Source: Verrucomicrobiota bacterium (GTDB taxonomy: Bacteria; Verrucomicrobiota; Verrucomicrobiia; Chthoniobacterales; Terrimicrobiaceae). From it: a stretch of DNA of 64,000 bases. Positions 62,082-64,000 of this stretch are shown piece by piece. The stretch's first letter is position 1, and each line of letters opens with the position of its first letter. The stretch covers positions 62,001 through 126,000 of the forward strand of contig JAFKMU010000047.1 of assembly GCA_017305195.1 (NCBI GenBank), read 5' to 3'. The position numbers and the translations under genes are program-made. Under the pieces are notes generated by a model. That model ran no database searches. It was not told where the DNA came from and saw nothing but the letters and a program-made list of their open reading frames with translations.

Positions 62082-62903
62082 ATGTCCCGACCTGCCGTGA
62101 AGATCGGTCGCCAGTCGATTGGCGGCAAATCGCTCCTTTTTATTCTGGGCCCGTGCGTGATTGAGACGCCGGCATTCACCCGGCGCATGGCCCGCAAGCT
62201 GCACAAAATCTGCCAGGACGAGGGCGTACAGTTCATTTTCAAGGCCTCCTACGACAAGGCCAACCGCACGTCGATCAGCTCCTTTCGCGGCACCACCGTG
62301 CAGGATGGCTGTGAGCTCCTGGCGGAAATCGGCGCCGATCTCGGCGTGCCGGTCACGACGGACGTCCATTCGCCGGAAGACATCGAGATTGCGGCCCAGT
62401 ACATCGACATCCTCCAGATCCCCGCGTTTCTCTGTCGCCAAACAGACCTTATCGTCGCCGCAGCCCACTCAGGACGTATCGTGAACGTCAAAAAAGGGCA
62501 GTTTCTTGCCCCTTGGGATGTAAAAAACATCGGGGAAAAATTGAAAAACGCGAAATCTGCGGGATTTTTCTTCACGGAACGCGGAGCGACCTTCGGTTAC
62601 AATAACCTGGTGGCGGACATGCGCTCGATTTACTGGATGCAACAGCTCAACTACCAGGTGGTCTTCGACGCCACCCACTCCGTCCAACGTCCCGGCGGCG
62701 CTGGCGACCGCACGGGCGGCGATGGCGAGCTGGCTCCCGTTCTCGCCCGCGCCGCTGTCGCGGCAGGCTGCGACGGCATCTTCATTGAGACCCACGAGAA
62801 TCCCGCCAAGGCCCTCTCCGATGGCCCGAACCAAATCCCTCTCCGCCAGCTCCCCAAGCTGATCCGGCAACTCAAAGGCATCCGCAATGAGATTCTTCGC
62901 TAG
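62082..62903 (+). CDS. kdsA: 3-deoxy-8-phosphooctulonate synthase
   Basis: A 273-residue KDO8P synthase, joining PEP and arabinose-5-phosphate for the LPS inner core. It has LFILGPCVIETPAF, KASYDKANRTSISSFRG, TDVHSPEDIEIAAQYIDILQ, VKKGQFLAPWDVKNIGEK, TERGATFGYNNLVADMR and FDATHSVQRPGG. The Cys in GPCVIE stands where metal-dependent (Aquifex-type) enzymes have a ligand, in place of the Asn of the E. coli type, so this is probably a metallo form. It overlaps the LptC-like gene by 17 bp. Confidence 0.95.
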   Translation: MSRPAVKIGRQSIGGKSLLFILGPCVIETPAFTRRMARKLHKICQDEGVQFIFKASYDKANRTSISSFRGTTVQDGCELLAEIGADLGVPVTTDVHSPEDIEIAAQYIDILQIPAFLCRQTDLIVAAAHSGRIVNVKKGQFLAPWDVKNIGEKLKNAKSAGFFFTERGATFGYNNLVADMRSIYWMQQLNYQVVFDATHSVQRPGGAGDRTGGDGELAPVLARAAVAAGCDGIFIETHENPAKALSDGPNQIPLRQLPKLIRQLKGIRNEILR

Positions 62904-63405
62904 CCTCCTCCTCACGTCGTTTGTCGCGTTGTCCCCGCTCACTGCCCAACAGCAGCCCGCCGCGACGCCCCAACCCGAAGCCAAGAAGGACGACAAGGCC
63001 AAGAAAAAAGACGGCGACGATGCGGGAGCCCAGAAGGAGTTCGACATCCCGCTGCCGGAGAATGTCCCGGTCAAGGGCATCCGTGTCCCTCACTACGATG
63101 AGAATGGCCAGTTGGTCATGCTGCTGAACGCCGAGGTGGCGCGCAAGATCGACGCAAATCACATCGAAATGGAGAATCTCAAGATCGATGCCTACTCCGA
63201 CGACGGAAAGAAGTTCTACATCGAGCTTCCAAAGTCGGTTTTTAATCTCGAAAACCGCGTGCTGACCGGTAATGATCGCGTGCTCATTCGGCGTGAAGAT
63301 TTTGAGATTCGGGGCGATCAGGGGGAATTCGAGACCAAAACCCGGTTTGCCAAGGTGATCGGCAATGTTCAGATGACCATCTACAGCGCCGACAATTTTC
63401 AATAA
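62887..63405 (+). CDS. lptC: LptC-like LPS export protein
   Basis: A 172-residue exported protein: signal peptide FFASLLLTSFVALSPLTAQ, a lysine/aspartate-rich linker (AKKDDKAKKKDGDDAG), then an LptC-like beta-jellyroll (GIRVPHYDENGQLVMLLNAE, VFNLENRVLTGNDRVLIRRE, RFAKVIGNVQMTIYS). LptC passes LPS from the inner-membrane LptBFG to LptA. A cleaved signal in place of the usual membrane anchor is a small oddity. It lies between kdsA and the LptA-like gene, which supports the call. Confidence 0.75.
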   Translation: MRFFASLLLTSFVALSPLTAQQQPAATPQPEAKKDDKAKKKDGDDAGAQKEFDIPLPENVPVKGIRVPHYDENGQLVMLLNAEVARKIDANHIEMENLKIDAYSDDGKKFYIELPKSVFNLENRVLTGNDRVLIRREDFEIRGDQGEFETKTRFAKVIGNVQMTIYSADNFQ

Positions 63406-63408
63406 TTC

Positions 63409-63999
63409 ATGATAATCAAGCGTTTCCTTTGTACCCTCTGCCTCGTTCTGCTGTCCGCTCCCGCCTGGGCGCAGACCAACTCGGGAGCCTCGATGGACCC
63501 TGATGGGGCGAAAACCGAGAAAAAAGATCCCTTCGGCGTGAACCCGCTGATGAAGGACCGCCCGAAAAACGCGAAGACTGAGATCACCGCGAAGAAGCAG
63601 GCGACTTTCGACAACAACGCCAGCATGGCGGAGTTTGAGGGCAACGTGGTCGTCCAGGACCCGCAGTTCACCCTCTTCTGCGACAAGCTCCGGGTCACCC
63701 TCAGCAAGGATCGCAAGGGCCTCCAGCTCGCCGAGGCCACGGGCAATGTCATCATCGTCCAGAACAGCACCGATGAGAGCGGCAAGACCTCAAAGGCCAC
63801 CGGTCGCGCCGGCAAGGCCGTCTACGAGCCGAAATCGGGCGACGTGACACTTTCCATCTGGCCATCCATCCAGCACGACGTCAACATGCAGAAGGCCACC
63901 GAGGAAGGCACCATCATGATCCTGAACCGATCGGGCACCTCCAAGACCATCGGTGGCAGCACCACCGTCATCGTCGAAACCTCAGAACAGAAGTACTGA
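63409..63999 (+). CDS. lptA: LptA-like (OstA) LPS transport protein
   Basis: A 196-residue exported protein with signal peptide LCTLCLVLLSAPAWAQ. The OstA-like beta-jellyroll is visible in AKKQATFDNNASMAEFEGNV, VQDPQFTLFCDKLRVTLSKD, GLQLAEATGNVIIVQ and GRAGKAVYEPKSGDVTLS. LptA forms the periplasmic bridge carrying LPS to the outer membrane. It follows the LptC-like gene by 3 bp and reads to 1 bp before the window end. Confidence 0.82.
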   Translation: MIIKRFLCTLCLVLLSAPAWAQTNSGASMDPDGAKTEKKDPFGVNPLMKDRPKNAKTEITAKKQATFDNNASMAEFEGNVVVQDPQFTLFCDKLRVTLSKDRKGLQLAEATGNVIIVQNSTDESGKTSKATGRAGKAVYEPKSGDVTLSIWPSIQHDVNMQKATEEGTIMILNRSGTSKTIGGSTTVIVETSEQKY

Positions 64000-64000
64000 T

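Overview
The window looks like GC-rich chromosomal DNA of a Gram-negative, LPS-bearing bacterium, most probably a member of the Verrucomicrobiota. The Gram-negative envelope is shown by a metal-type KDO8P synthase, LptC- and LptA-like proteins, the MlaE/F/D lipid transport set and several lipobox lipoproteins. The phylum is inferred from overall protein character and from the small coiled-coil plus winged-helix HTH protein at 28508; no marker that fixes the phylum is present.

Layout. 1-9.1 kb: malate dehydrogenase (cut by the window edge), an HU protein, a gamma-carbonic-anhydrase-like protein, a bifunctional-nuclease-domain protein, and a five-gene minus-strand operon (FIST sensor, MacA-like adaptor, ABC ATPase, MacB-like permease, VWA membrane protein). 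9.2-12.6 kb: a GH2 beta-mannosidase divergent from an AraC regulator. 12.8-19.4 kb: a signalling cluster (PAS histidine kinase, Rcp1-like response regulator, hybrid kinase), an exported protein of unknown role, a chorismatase-like Rid protein and tRNA-Leu(CAA).

19.6-41.9 kb is the most interesting part. A large hybrid histidine kinase is cut inside its C-terminal receiver domain by a 19.04-kb integrated element. The left half of the receiver ends at MPEMD (GAT at 22621) and the right half resumes at D-GIEATHEIR (GAT at 41661); joining them at GAT restores a normal receiver in frame. The element starts with a large serine recombinase, and both its ends carry near-identical inverted arms (GCAAAAAACAAAGC type) around the GAT, which reconstruct a dyad-symmetric attP. 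Inside are a candidate mobilisation protein next to an oriT-like hairpin, an SSB and AAA+ ATPase pair, two XRE regulators with a perfect 18-bp palindrome, an orphan Rhs tip carried directly on a signal peptide, a transglutaminase-like protein, a PhyH-type dioxygenase, and an unusually large block of exported and lipoproteins of unknown function.

41.9-64 kb returns to housekeeping: tsaB-tsaE, pgi, a HAD phosphatase-M16 protease-ispD-yqeY operon, gltX, a YoaK-like membrane protein, mlaD-mlaF-mlaE, carB, mqo, rpsA, a monothiol glutaredoxin-like protein, recQ, kdsA, lptC-like and lptA-like genes.
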